From Trichinella spiralis (lineage: Eukaryota > Nematoda > Enoplea > Trichinellida > Trichinellidae), in assembly GCA_000181795.3 (NCBI GenBank), contig CM012955.1, forward strand, positions 3,148,774-3,212,773: a DNA stretch of 64,000 nucleotides, read 5' to 3'. Positions 23,216 to 35,400 of the stretch are shown in pieces. Position 1 is the first letter of the stretch, and each line of letters opens with the position of its first letter. Below the pieces are notes generated by a model that saw only the letters and a list, made by a program, of their open reading frames with translations, was not told the origin of the DNA and did not search any database. A program made the position numbers and the translations under genes.

Positions 23216-25353
23216 TCAACGAAAACCGCACACATCACTGCTAGCTCGACAGTCCACTCCATTGTGAGCCAAGAACAGGCGACCATTTTCGCACAAGCAA
23301 ACCTGATATTGCATATGACCCTTCTCAGTGCCGCGCATCAAACGATCCACGTAAATATTCGGCGAATTGAGAACAATCTGAGCAGTAATAATGTAGAAAA
23401 AAATATCATTACACCAAAAGAACACGCCCGAAAAATATAATACAACAATTGCAAAAGCAAACCTCGCCGTTGGCCGATTGGAAGACGATATTGTGCAACG
23501 CTTCGGCTTTGATATCTCCGGCTCTGCTGAGAATTTCGATATCCTGCGCCACGCGAACCTCCATGCCACGAGTGGGCGATTCCAAAAGCAACGGCATATC
23601 AGCTTCGGGCCGAATGACCGACGTCTGGATTGAACCGTCGAACACTGAACCACCTTCGCTGATGATGCGCAAATTTTCAACTCGCACCGCAACTTCATTT
23701 TCCGTGGCGGAAAATACCGCCTTGCCGTCCCTGTTCACCACTTCAAAGCGATCGCATATCGCTTGGATTTGATTGTCTTCTGAAATTGTGAAATGAAATT
23801 GAAACAAGAAAACAAAAATTTTATCTTTTCAACAATCAATCGATCGTGGACAATTTGTAAAATTATACCTAAACGACACAAAAAAGTACAGTATACCGTA
23901 AAGTAAGATTCAATTTTTTGCATACTTAGAACAAGCCGACTGGAGATGTTGCCCGTTTTGTCTCTGGCAGTCAATAGGACAGCTCTGTCGGATTCGATGA
24001 ACATCGGCACTTTGGAAGCGGACGAAAGTCTCTGCAAATAGACCGCATTGACAAACTCTGCTTCGCCAGTGACTTCGATCTTCGCCTTCGATATTCGCAT
24101 ACCGCCTATTCCATCCTTAATAATAATGCTAATATATTTAAACGGGGAAAAAATAACAGAATGATTTTTTGCTTTTCAAAACTTCTTCTTCTTCTAACTG
24201 CTTAATGAACGGCAAAAATTAACTCTAGTACTTATTTTATTAATCAACTAAACGATTCAGAGTTCATTTTATCAGTTGAATTAATCTGACTAGAATCACT
24301 ACTCCCATAAAATATATTACAAATGAAATGACAGATGACGCATTCATTAATGTCAATATCTGATAACTGCACTGAAAAGAATAAACACGCAAGCCTGCTC
24401 TGACAACGTATCTCTAATTTATATATTTATATCTCGGAATTTTAGTTCAAAAAAGATGAAACAAGATACTCGCTAGAGTTAATTTTATTTATTTATTTTT
24501 TTGCTTTCTAAATGAACCAACTGAACAAGAGAAAATAACCTGGAGCAAAAATTCCATATCTAATATATTGGGAAAATAAAATTAAATTAAATAAAAAAAC
24601 AAACTTTCACGTAAAATTTAGAATAGCAGATTAATATTCAAAAACAACAACAGCAGCAGTAGCAACAAATTAACATTCCAATTGCAGCTAGTGGATCAAA
24701 TTACCTGAGTTCAGTTCTAGTTGCATTTCCAACTTCTAGGCTACGTCATCAATTCGTGCATTCAAACAGAATTATTAAACGTCGGATATTGTCAACGGCT
24801 GCCAGCTTCAGCAAGTTCAAATATCAAACCACTAGACTTGGAGACAAGGCAAACGCAATTATTATAACGGGAATATTTTTGTTGAACAGAAATGAAAAAT
24901 AAAAAAACTGAAATGCATCTCGTGTTAAATAAATCAAAAAATAAAAACAAACAAACAAGAATAAGAAAATTGCTCATTCACTCGTGCAGTTCGAAAAATT
25001 AGAGAAAAACTGAAGAACCAACATGCTCACTACTCACCAAAGTGAAACCCATTATGCTCATGATCCAGAATGTGACTGTGATGTTGGCGACAATCAGCAC
25101 AATCAGCAGCAAAATCATCGCATACAAACACCGCTTTCGCCAGCCGTAGATTCCAATACTGAAATCAAAAAAAGATAGCCAAATGAGAGACCACCACATT
25201 GTGAAAATGAAATTTCAACGCATCAAAAACACCCCATCACCGATAGATGGTAGAGTCGGTCATTTTTGAGCTGCCGTGGTTGTACGTGGTCAATTTGTCA
25301 CCGAAGCGGCAGCCGAGCGAATTTGAAGCATAATCGTGCGAAAGATTTGCCAT
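23216..25353 (-). CDS. Gamma/delta-sarcoglycan-like membrane protein
   Basis: Five exons (25241-25353, 25038-25158, 23926-24115, 23463-23779, 23216-23377) give 300 residues in perfect phase, near the 290 of vertebrate delta/gamma-sarcoglycan. It is a type II membrane protein of the dystrophin-associated complex in muscle. A short cytosolic N-terminus precedes the hallmark GIYGWRKRCLYAMILLLIVL, a single transmembrane segment, then FTLDGIGGMRI. The ectodomain is the beta-rich sarcoglycan repeat (EVVNRDGKAVFSATENEV, LRIISEGG, PLLLESPTRGMEV, RAGDIKAEA, IVFQSANGEIVLNSP) and ends with the conserved cysteine cluster VCLCENGRLFLAH...C...C. The C. elegans counterpart would be the single gamma/delta-type sarcoglycan gene; I leave the symbol blank because the gamma and delta forms are not separated in worms. 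Intron 2, between exons 24115 and 25038, is 922 bp. Confidence 0.93.
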
Positions 25354-26425
25354 TTCCACAACGCAGATATCAATCCAAAACCCAATCTGCAACAATATTC
25401 ATATACGTCTATCGTCAAAATCATTCATACTGTAAATGATGATAATGTTCCATGTTGTATTTCACGTTGTTATTATCGAATAAAAACAAAAACATTCAAC
25501 TGGAAAATAAATGAAATTTTTATTTTTTTTAATTTAATAATAAATTTGAAAATTTTGAAGAATTTAATAAAAAATTTTATTGTTCAATTTGATTAACAAA
25601 ATTGATGTAGAATTTGCATAATTTTATATTCAATTAGTCGATGGTTTTCAAATTGAACTACCCATTCTGATGTACGTAGTGCAGCATATTCACGTGAATG
25701 TGTTCATCGGCTACGGCTGGCTTGATGGAAGCAGTGCTCCGTACAACAAGAGATGATTAGCACTGCCTGCTGTGACAAAATAAGTATCCTTAGCAAATGA
25801 AGCACAGCTTTCAGTTTTGAAATCTCAATCAAGCACTTGCCTTTCTGTTTTTCTTTTTGTTCACGTTCTGTGCAAATTGTTTTACCACTTCACATGATAC
25901 ACTTGAATTTTCGTTGAACTCCAGTCGTTGTATGTAATTCATATTTTTCTCAATTTACAAATTTCAAACTACAACAATTTTCAAAGGAACATTTATTCCA
26001 GCACTGATTGTACAAATAACAATTCAGACGTTGTACATCAATCAGATGTCACTTTGCTCGTTGAACGACGGCAGTTAATAAATAAAAAGCTCTTATGTAG
26101 TAAAATAGGATTTTAAATAACGAATGAGAAGAGAAAACTTCATCATCCATTACAACAAATTGTCATAACGTGAATAGCTTTGCTGAAAAGGTTGTAAATT
26201 TTAAAATTGCAAAACTATTATCTACATAAAAGAAAACTACACTTCATGAAAAACATGGTCATACTGTGCACGTTTCCCTAATATCCCATACACCTAAATT
26301 TTGCACAACAAAAGTACAAATTGACACGGCTGTTGATAACAATAAAATCCATAAATTTTCAACAAAAAAGATGATCAACACGTGAGGGAGCAGTGACAGA
26401 GAAAGAGAGAGAGATTGATGCTTGC
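25354..26425. other. Intergenic between sarcoglycan and PDCD10
   Basis: The likely sarcoglycan promoter side and the PDCD10 3' side, 1.07 kb. A slightly GC-richer patch at 25670-25750 could be an untranslated leader exon, but I have no good evidence. I see nothing else. Confidence 0.5.
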
Positions 26426-27082
26426 TTAAAGTATAATATTTTCTCGTATAATTTTCACGAACAGAACAATTTGGCAAATAAGTTGATTGGCGCTGTTGAA
26501 TACAGATTCTGGAGGCTCGCCTTTGAAATATTCCTTCAAAGTGTTGCTGAATCGTTTGCTGAACTTGACAAAATCCCGTTTGCGTTGATCAACAAGTGGC
26601 TGCAGTTCCGGTGACAACAATGGGATCAGACTGTTGATTGCATCCAACAATTTTTTAATACTGTTGGCAATTTCTTTGATGGTTTCCAAAAATGTACGCC
26701 GGTCGCCAATTTCGTTCGGAATGCGAGCCAAAATGGCGCGCAAAACTGTAGCCCGTTGTCCCACTTCCTGCACAACCGCTCCACCGTTGGTCAACTTCAA
26801 ATCGTCGCTGCATGCGGTACCCTGCAAGCGCAACAAGCTTTCGTGCAAGCTGACGTCGAGTTGAGATTTCGAAAGCAGGTGCTTGATGAGCAAACACAGA
26901 AATCCTTCCTGTTCACGTTCGGCTTGCACCAACGCCGATCGGAACGAGCGCAGTGCAGTTGGATCTCGCATTTCGAAACGCTCCAACAGCGGTCGAAATA
27001 ACACACTGTACACGGCCGAGGACAAGCATTGCTGTTCCAAAGCGGATGCCATACTGTGGCTTTCGACCGCATGACCGCACAT
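26426..27082 (-). CDS. PDCD10: Programmed cell death protein 10 (CCM3) orthologue
   Basis: PDCD10/CCM3 is an adaptor of the STRIPAK complex that binds GCK-III kinases and supports Golgi, cytoskeletal and tube integrity. One coding exon gives 218 residues, against 212 in human. The N-terminal helical dimerisation region is recognisable (SSAVYSVLFRPLLERFE, SFRSALVQAEREQEG, LHESLLRLQG). The FAT-homology part matches better still: RAILARIPNEIGDRRTFLETI, KEIANSIKKLLDAIN, KRDFVKFSKRFSNTLKEYF and VFNSANQLI. A good acceptor (TTTGTTTCAG) lies just upstream at about 27092, so the ATG at 27082 is probably preceded by a spliced leader exon; a second ATG at 27052 (MASALEQQ) is possible. No intron interrupts the coding part, unlike its neighbours. 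Confidence 0.93.
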   Translation of the reverse strand: MCGHAVESHSMASALEQQCLSSAVYSVLFRPLLERFEMRDPTALRSFRSALVQAEREQEGFLCLLIKHLLSKSQLDVSLHESLLRLQGTACSDDLKLTNGGAVVQEVGQRATVLRAILARIPNEIGDRRTFLETIKEIANSIKKLLDAINSLIPLLSPELQPLVDQRKRDFVKFSKRFSNTLKEYFKGEPPESVFNSANQLICQIVLFVKIIRENIIL

Positions 27083-30000
27083 CCCACTGCTGAAACAAAC
27101 GTCAAAATAAACAGCAAATACAAAAAATCGGAGCAAATGCCAAGCAGCAATTCATTTGGTTTAAATCATCCAATACGGCAACCAACACCGTACAATGGAG
27201 AAATTTGAACAAATTTTTCGCAAGGACAAATTCATAGTATGATTGTAAGGATTGTCAGGTTTCATTCTTTCACAATATGCATAAATATAACAATATATTT
27301 TTGTTCAAAAAAATTTGAAATTGACATGAAAAAGAAAGAAAAAGCTAATTCAATTTATTCTCAAATAACTGTTCAATTGGCCAAATTTCAAAACTGAAAC
27401 AAACAATCATACTTTAATACGCAACCATTCATACCAGAGTTATCATTGCTAAAGGCTGGCTGAAACATTCACTGATCTCCATTTTACAATTTCAACTGAC
27501 GGAAAATTTTCACCCAAACATTCACCTCTGCAGAAAACTTTGCAGTGAAGAGTGACGATTAAAAATTAAAATTCTATTGCCAAAATAATCTCATCTACAT
27601 AATCTAGTAAAATGTCAATTCAGTCAAACTTTATTCTATTCCAATTGTCACTGTGATTTTGCTTTCAATGTAAAACGTATGGAGAAACTTTTTGAATTTT
27701 CTTGTAATACTGATGCCTTTGAACTTGAATATACATCTGAGAAAGTTAATAAAAAAAATGCAAAAGGTCAATGATGGCAAGTGCCACGCTGAATTACAAT
27801 TAATAATGCAGCCTTGGCCTGGTGAACCTATTTGCCATTTGCATCATCTCATTGTTCAAATCAAAAGTGCTGTTGAAACAACGTACCGGTCAATCATGGT
27901 CGAACTGGTGAACAATATTCTGCCGCAAAATGGAAATTCTCAACGGCCGGAATTGCACGCCAACACTTTTGCCTGTAAAGTTGATAAAAGCAAAATTGAA
28001 ATACCAAAAAAATTTTTTTTTTCAAATTTCAACGTCAAATGCCACCACGTCAAGAATAACGACTGAACGAAACGATCAGTTCTAGCAAATTTTATCAACA
28101 AGCTCAAGCAACGACCGCTTGGCAAACAAGTACGAAAGTCAAGTGGCAAACATCAACTTACGACTACAGCAAAAGATGGTAAATAAAACCAGTGAACGAC
28201 GACAAACAAAAGATGCACCCAGGTTGAATAGTCACGCGACAAGAAAGCATTTTACCTACTCCGCTTCTCATCAAGTTATTCGATTAGCTTATTGAAAAAT
28301 AGAGTATTGTTAGAAAAGAAAAGAAAAAAAATAAGTACATTTCCGTGTACACGAGCGTTATCAGAAAATAGTGTTCAATATGAAAGACCAGCCGCGCTTT
28401 AAATAGCGCAACAATTTCTAATCGGCCAGAAAATCGAAACTTTCTAATAAAATTGAAGGACAGAACGTCATAAAAGAGCAATTTCGTCTCGATCATAACA
28501 TCAGTGACCTTCTTGAAATGTAATTTGAAATTGGATCTCGTTTACAGTATCTCAAACAATGTAAGAAAATTAAGGTCAATTAAACTCACATGCTCCTCCG
28601 AAATTACAGTATATGCAACGACGGAGTAGAGGGTGTGTCGCGAAACGCTTTGCATGTTATTATTCGCTTAAATGCGTTTGCTTTCTTAAAAATAAGTGCA
28701 ATTACAATCACTGAAAGCTATATTAAAAATTATTATTGGACAAAATTGAATACATTCGTCTGTAGTGAGTGTTAATTCATTTGAGGCGAAGTGAATAAAA
28801 TGCAATATGAATTTTCCCCATGAACAACTGTTTGAAAAGTTGCGCTGGTTGTGTTGATTTATTCTTCAAAGTCTTTTTTTTTGAGAGTTAAAAAATATCG
28901 GTTGCACTTTGTGAATTTAAATGAGTGCAATGAATTTTTTTCAATCTTACTTTGTTGTGCATTGATGAAAAACAGAATCCAAGAAGTAGTGCTTCAGACT
29001 TGTTCTGTGCCAACTACGTGATGACGTTATGTTGAATAATTGGCAAAATTGTTTTATATCGTAATAATTCGAAGAGGAAAACATTTGTCGCAACTGTGCA
29101 CGTGGATGCCTCAGCAAGTTATCCATTTGTCGGACCAAAAGTCACTTTTGTTAACCAGTGAATAAGTAAAATAAAACATATCAAATTCAATGAAAAATTC
29201 AACTTATTAAAAAATGCATCTTAGCATTGAAAGAAAGAAAAAAAAATTTTAATCTCGATACGTCAGTTTCGATTGATTCAAGCTAATGATAATTTGGAAT
29301 CAACCTTGAACAATGAGTGGTGGGTGGTTTTGGAAAAGAGAAAATTTGATTCCAACAAATCAACCACCCGCATCGTTGTACAAAGTTTTCCCGTTAAAAA
29401 TTGTCAATTCCGCTTCACGATTATTGCAACGGTTGATTTCCTAGCCTCCGTGCTAGGTTCCGGCTACTTTAGAGAATGACAGCTAAAAATAGCTTTCAAT
29501 GACAGCTAATTAACGTTCGAAGTCCAAAATGGAGTATTGGATGTGAATGTGCATAAGCCGTTGTTAATGCTTTCACACCGCACTTCGAAATGTACCCTCG
29601 CAATATTTATCAATTAAAACATTTCATCTCACTTTGACCACGAAATGACGATATTTTAAAATGATCTCTTTCAGTGAATTTACTTTTTAAAAATTCTTGA
29701 ATTGGAATTGAAAGTAAGATGATTGAACTGGCTGTAAGTTTGCTGCATCCGAGAGTCAACCAAGCGGAAACCGAAGACACTGCTGGAAAGATGAAATTTT
29801 AAAAGCTAGCAAGCCAAGTTGCACAGAAAGAAAGAAAGAGCATGGCTAGAAAAGCAGCTGCTTTTCGTTAGATGATGTGACTTTGGCGCAACGCACGCAA
29901 GCGAGTGCAAGATTTGCTAAAAGTGACATGCCGATCATTTAAACGTTCAATGTTTATTGCCATTGGGGAAACGAGGTGCTTCATAAGCATCGCTAGACTG

Positions 30001-30714
30001 GAAAAATCTAGCCACCCAAAGTTCTAGGGTTCAGTACGGGCGTCGACTTCATACGTACAATTTGTTATAATTTCATTTTTCCTTTGCAATATTGAAAATC
30101 ATTGTCATGTTTATATTTCCGTCTTGAAAGAGAAAAATAAAGAAGCTGGTAATATAATTATGAACTTTTTCTATATTTATCTATTTATTTATTTATTTAA
30201 ACAATTGGTTAAACAAACTTTTTTACATTTAATAAGTTTTAGTTTGCTATGTTGATAGTAGCTAAAGAGTGTACAATCAAATGCTAAGTGCAAGGCTTCA
30301 TATTCTTCGTGACAAAGTTACTTTGTACTTTTTCAGAATTAAATTATAAAAAATAATTTTCAAAATAAATAAATCACAAAATCAAACGTTTTGCAATCAA
30401 AAAAGGCTCATTATCATCGTCTTAAGAGAAACTGATGCATTTTAAGCGGCTGTTTACGTCTGCTGGGAAGAAAAATTCCCGTCATTACGTCAATCTGCAA
30501 GGTTTATTAAGCTGAGAAAATGATCGAGAAAATGGATTAATAATGTGCTTTGCATGCTTTGCAAAAGTTTTAAGCTATCCCTCTTTATCACATTTCCGAT
30601 TTATCCAAAGCAAAGCAATGCAAAGCGAAGAATCTTTGCTGATAAACGATCGTTCACGTCATGACGTGATTATTTATTACAGACCATTAATTTTGATGAA
30701 ATGATATATACATA

Positions 30715-30736
30715 CATATATATATATATATATATA
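30715..30736. repeat. (TA)n microsatellite
   Basis: A TA dinucleotide run of about eleven units in intergenic DNA. Confidence 0.8.
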
Positions 30737-32059
30737 GGAAAACAATTTTTAAACTAAAAATTAAAATATGATAAAAATTAAAATGTAAAATTTTAATAAA
30801 ATGCAATCTGTACAATTGCTTGTTACAAATTTTATAGTTTCGTGTAAATAAAGTTTGAGGTTGGAAAATGAAATTTATTGGTGGATGAACTATATTTTAG
30901 AAATGTTATTGATTTTGGTTTGAAACGTAAAAGAGCATATGCGAAAATTGACTTTTGATCAAATTTTCCGCAAAGTCATGCCATGCGCAATTGGATTCCA
31001 GTCGAGGCAGTTTTTCACGCACCCGAAGCTTCAGTTACTGCTCGTATTTTGCACTGCCGCGCAAGCTTGAGTAGGTAAATTTTGACAAACTGCCAAAGGG
31101 GCTTGAATATATTTTCATTTTCATTCACTTTGCTCAGTTATGATCCATTATTTTGCCCTGACATTGTGTCGCAATGTTCAAATGAGCTTTTCCGCTTCAA
31201 CAGTTGTGCTTTTCATTTTGCTAAAGATCATCATCCCCTCTATTTTGGAGAAACAATTTTTTTCTTCACAAACAGACGCTCAATGATGATGATTTATTGG
31301 CGAATGTAGAGTGCAAATTTGAAATTCCCCGTCGGGGCATTTTTGTTGCTTTCTGTTGGATCGCATCTGGATCATAAGCTACATTGACTGATATGCAAAA
31401 ATCTGCACTGCACAAACTCTTCGCATATTGTTCTTCATCAAAGCGGATGCTCGTTTGAACGGTTCAACCAACAAGCACGTTCAGCTTATTTACGGCAGAG
31501 AATTTTCAAGACATTTTTCTGTTTATGACGAAAGCAAAAAAATTTTACACTAACAAACATACTAACTCGTAAACATTTACTTACAAATGCAGAACATATC
31601 TATCGTATCGTTGCATTAATAACTGCTTTTTGTCAGCAAATTTAATGTTTATATTTTTTGCTTTAACGCAACCCAAAAGAAAAGCTAAATAATAATAACT
31701 TGTATAAGATTTAAATAAATTAAAATAATAAAATTATCGCATAAAGAGAAAAATTAAATTCTTGGTTGCAAAGCTGTTGATGATCACAAGAGATTCTATT
31801 CATAAATTATTCATGAAAACTATCGAAACTTGTTTGATCAATTTTTGAAATCAAATGCTCATTTGAATATTATAAGATTTCTAATTAACTGATCAAATAA
31901 TTATAAAATTTCTCATATATGCAAAAAAAAAAATTCAAATCTGCACCAATCTTGTCTGCCATTTTCTGGAAGAAGTTTTAATTTCAATTATTATTGATGA
32001 TTGCGACAATGTAGTTAATCGTTTCAATCAATTTAAACAGAGGTCAATTTTCCGCGCTC

Positions 32060-32330
32060 ATATTCAGCAATCAGTGGCCGTGCCAGCGTTTTCTTCAACA
32101 ACTCTAAACGCGCATGCATGCATCACAAACGCTGGCTGACTGACCACTGGCTATTTATCAACACAACGATGTGTTGACGAAATCTTACGGCGCCGTGCTT
32201 GTTCCATCCTCTCAATAGCGCGTTGGATGACATCGACGTTCAATGGGCACGTGATACGCTCGAGCTCGGCTGAAGCAGTTCAGGCTCCGCCAGTACAACA
32301 ATAAGACATTCATTTCATACAACCTGAAAA
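32060..32330 (+). promoter_or_regulatory. Probable promoter or leader region of the Ser-rich gene
   Basis: About 270 bp of clearly higher GC content in AT-rich surroundings, with several CpGs, a CACGTG E-box at about 32249 and GAGCTCGGC-like motifs. It lies just upstream of a splice acceptor (TTTAATTTTAG ending at 32399) that begins the first coding exon, so an untranslated leader exon here is likely. The donor was not identified. Confidence 0.35.
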
Positions 32331-32405
32331 CAATAATCTTATTAATACGGATAACAACTTGCAAATAGCTTTATGTGTGTGTGTTTTTTTTAATTTTAGA
32401 AGCAA

Positions 32406-32441
32406 ATGGGCCGTTCCCTTTTCTTGATACTGAAAAGATAA
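32406..32441 (+). other. Upstream ORF in the leader of the Ser-rich gene
   Basis: An 11-codon ORF (MGRSLFLILKR) followed by TAA lies in the same exon, 16 bp before the main ATG at 32458 and in another frame. If the exon begins at 32400 as its acceptor suggests, it would be the first ATG met by scanning ribosomes in this exon. Confidence 0.4.
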
Positions 32442-32457
32442 AGATCAAAAATTGAAG

Positions 32458-35400
32458 ATGAAAGAGGTGGTAACTACGTGTAATTATAATAATAGCCTCA
32501 CAGAAACACAGAAAGAACCGGAAAGCAGCGATTCAGAGCTCAACGAAAAGAAGCAAGGTTTTGCTTATAAATTGAAAACTGCTGAACGTAATTCGCTTCC
32601 GAATCTTTCTTCTGCCAGTGCTCCTAATCTCTCACCTACAAGCTTGCCTGAAAACAAACCGTTATTTTCAAGCCCACGTCGAGCCAGTAATCCATCAAGA
32701 CCAAGCATCTTTTCAGAAAGGACGTCCAAAATGAATGCAAACTTGGCAACGCCTTCTGCTTGTAATTCAGATCCACCCCACAGACGTCAGATGAGAAAAG
32801 ATGATTCATGGAATGCGCATTACTGGGCTCTGACTAGCATGTGGGCTAATCAAACTGGAAGCGTGACAGTGCGACGCCCATCTGCTACACAGATTGAATC
32901 GAAAACATTAGCCAATGGTTTCGTTGAAACAGAGCAGAGAGCAGAGAATGCACATTTGAAATCCAGCCCAGATTCAGACGGTTATAATTCGTCTACCTGT
33001 AGTTCTGAATCGGCGGGAACGGTCAGGCAGAAGAAAACTGCTCAACGAGCCGGAAAGCGTCACCGACGTCGAAAAAGTCTAGATCTGCTTTCAAGCAGCT
33101 TTACAAGATCTATGGAAGAAGGAAATTCATCAAGTTCTGACGAATTCGACAGTGGTATGTTTTGAACTTGTTATCATTGTTCACTTAGGAAAAAGAATAT
33201 AAATTTATTGCCCTTGTAGAAATTAGTACAGCAATAATAGACCTACCTATAAATTGAATTTTATGACTTTTCAGAAATGAAAACAGTTTTAAATCATTTC
33301 CATATCAATATATTTTATCACAAGGCATCTTCAGCGCAACAATTACAATAAGATACTGTAAGAATACGCGCTGTGCTCTAAACTGGAAAAAATGAACAAA
33401 ACTCTTTACTTTCACAGCAACAGCATTTCAAACATTATAAATCATTGTCTTTGCTGCCGAAATTTGTAAGAGAAAAATGAAAATACCTTTCCATTTATTA
33501 AGTTTATCTATTAAATTAAATCGTAAAATTGCAAAAGCCAGAAACTTGGTGTTGCAAACCATTTGATCATCATAACAGATTTAGCAATGATGTTGTTTAA
33601 TTTAATAGTAATTATAAATGTTAAAATATATAAAATGTTAAAATAGTAATTATAAATAAATCAAATTAAGAAAAGCGTGCAAATTGGCAAATTTCTCTTC
33701 GAAAATAGGAAATGTTTTCTTTGTCCAGAATGCATTTTCCTTCCTGATTATGTGCCTTATAAAAATTGAACAACTCTCAATAACTTGCATAGGAGCTCCC
33801 TTTGGAATTACCTCTTTGACCTTTCCATCTCACTGCAATTATTCATTTACAGCTGAATTTGAACAATAAATTATCAATAGAGGTTTTATTTTGTGGATAT
33901 TTTTTGGTCGATGTTTTACACTAAGCATTACTTGACAAAATTTTGTTAATGCGGTAATGAAATTAAAATTACTTTGCATAAATATAATGAATTCGTTGTT
34001 GCAGTTCTATTATACAATTACAAGCTTGCTTATTAATTTCTATTGTGATTTTCTTGACAGAAAATAGTGTTAGTTTTGTGTGGAATATTTTATTTTTTAG
34101 CTTGTAAGAATAGTTCAGTTTGTAGTTTAAATTTTCAATTATTGCTTCTCAGGTTGTTTTAGAGTAGATTATTACTAGGGTTGGCAGAAAGGCGTATTGC
34201 TTTCATAAAACAATCGGACGAATGTTGAAATTGTTAAATTAAAGCAATTGATAACAGCTGCCAGAGCTTTTGTCAGCTTTTGCAATTTGAACGTTTTTAT
34301 GCAACGCTCGCCTGTTTGAACAATGCAGCACATCTTCTTCAACTTTTGCAGCAACCGATGCGCATGGCTCCACCGCCGTCGGCACATTCCTCAGATCGCA
34401 TGTTACGCAATCAGGTGTTCGTGTTGGGATTTTTTCTGTAAATTTGCATTAAAATCGAGTAAGTGGATTTGGTTTCAACTTTTTCTCATTCTTCTTCCCA
34501 TTTATTCGGCGGAAGAGGGTTGTGCTCTTCTACGCAATATCAAACACGATAATCAGAGCGATGCTTCTTTGTTTTGTTGTTGCTTTTTTTTCTCTCTCTC
34601 TTTCCACTCAAAGCAATTCTTGCTTCGACAATCTGCTTCAAAATTGCAGATGTTTCTCAGATTTATAAAACTGCATTGAATGAAGAATTAATTTTTGATT
34701 TTTTATTCCTACATTTTATGCAAGAACGATTAATTTTGTCAAATCAAAAAATAAATAAATAAATAAATTCCTAGTAATTATGAATAATCAATCAAATTCG
34801 ACACTTTCAACATCCATGGGCTTTTCAAAGTAAAAATTATTCATAACAAAGGCACACATGCTTTCATTGGCATTGCATTTGTAAACAAGGTTGTTCATTG
34901 AAATTCGTGGAAAAGGTGAACAAAGACCTAAACAAAGTGCTGGCTGGGCACTGATGGAATTTTGCTCGAAGCACAAGTGCTGCACGTTCGCCGACATTGA
35001 GAATATATATATACATATATATGCATCTTAACTCTTTCACAAACGCAGCTGCTTAAAAATTTACTCGACGAAAAATTGAACACATCATCACCGCTTGCTT
35101 TTCCTATGACAGCTTCGATGTCAATTTATGTTTCCACTGTGCTGTATTGAACAACATATTTTTTTTGCACATTAAACAAAGTTTTGCTAAAATTTAACTT
35201 TCATCTTTTCACATATATATATACACATTTTTTAATATCTACTTTTTGAATTGAATATTTCATGCTCTCATAAATTTTTCAACGTGAGCAATTATTATTT
35301 ATCATATTTGTAATAACTCAAAAGATTCTGAAAAACATCTTCGCAGACGGAAAAATTCGTTCATTTCAACTGCTTAAACTTTTCAATTTTCAAATAAGCT

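Larger units (their letters stand above)
27093..32399. other. Intergenic, 5.3 kb
   Basis: The largest gene-poor stretch of the window, between the divergent PDCD10 and the Ser-rich gene. ORFs at 27692-28066 (+) and 28947-29138 (-) have no recognisable sequence and no supporting exons. There is a (TTTA)n run near 30180 and a (TA)n run at 30715-30736. A GC-richer block at about 32060-32330 precedes the Ser-rich gene and is probably its promoter or leader. Confidence 0.5.

Noticed and set aside
27692-28066. 124-residue plus-strand ORF in the large intergenic region
   Set aside because: No recognisable domain, AT-driven composition, no neighbouring exons in phase. It could be real but nothing supports it.
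34323-34762. Plus-strand ORFs inside the long intron of the Ser-rich gene
   Set aside because: Phe/Cys-rich low-complexity translation, no family similarity; the flanking splice sites agree in phase without it.
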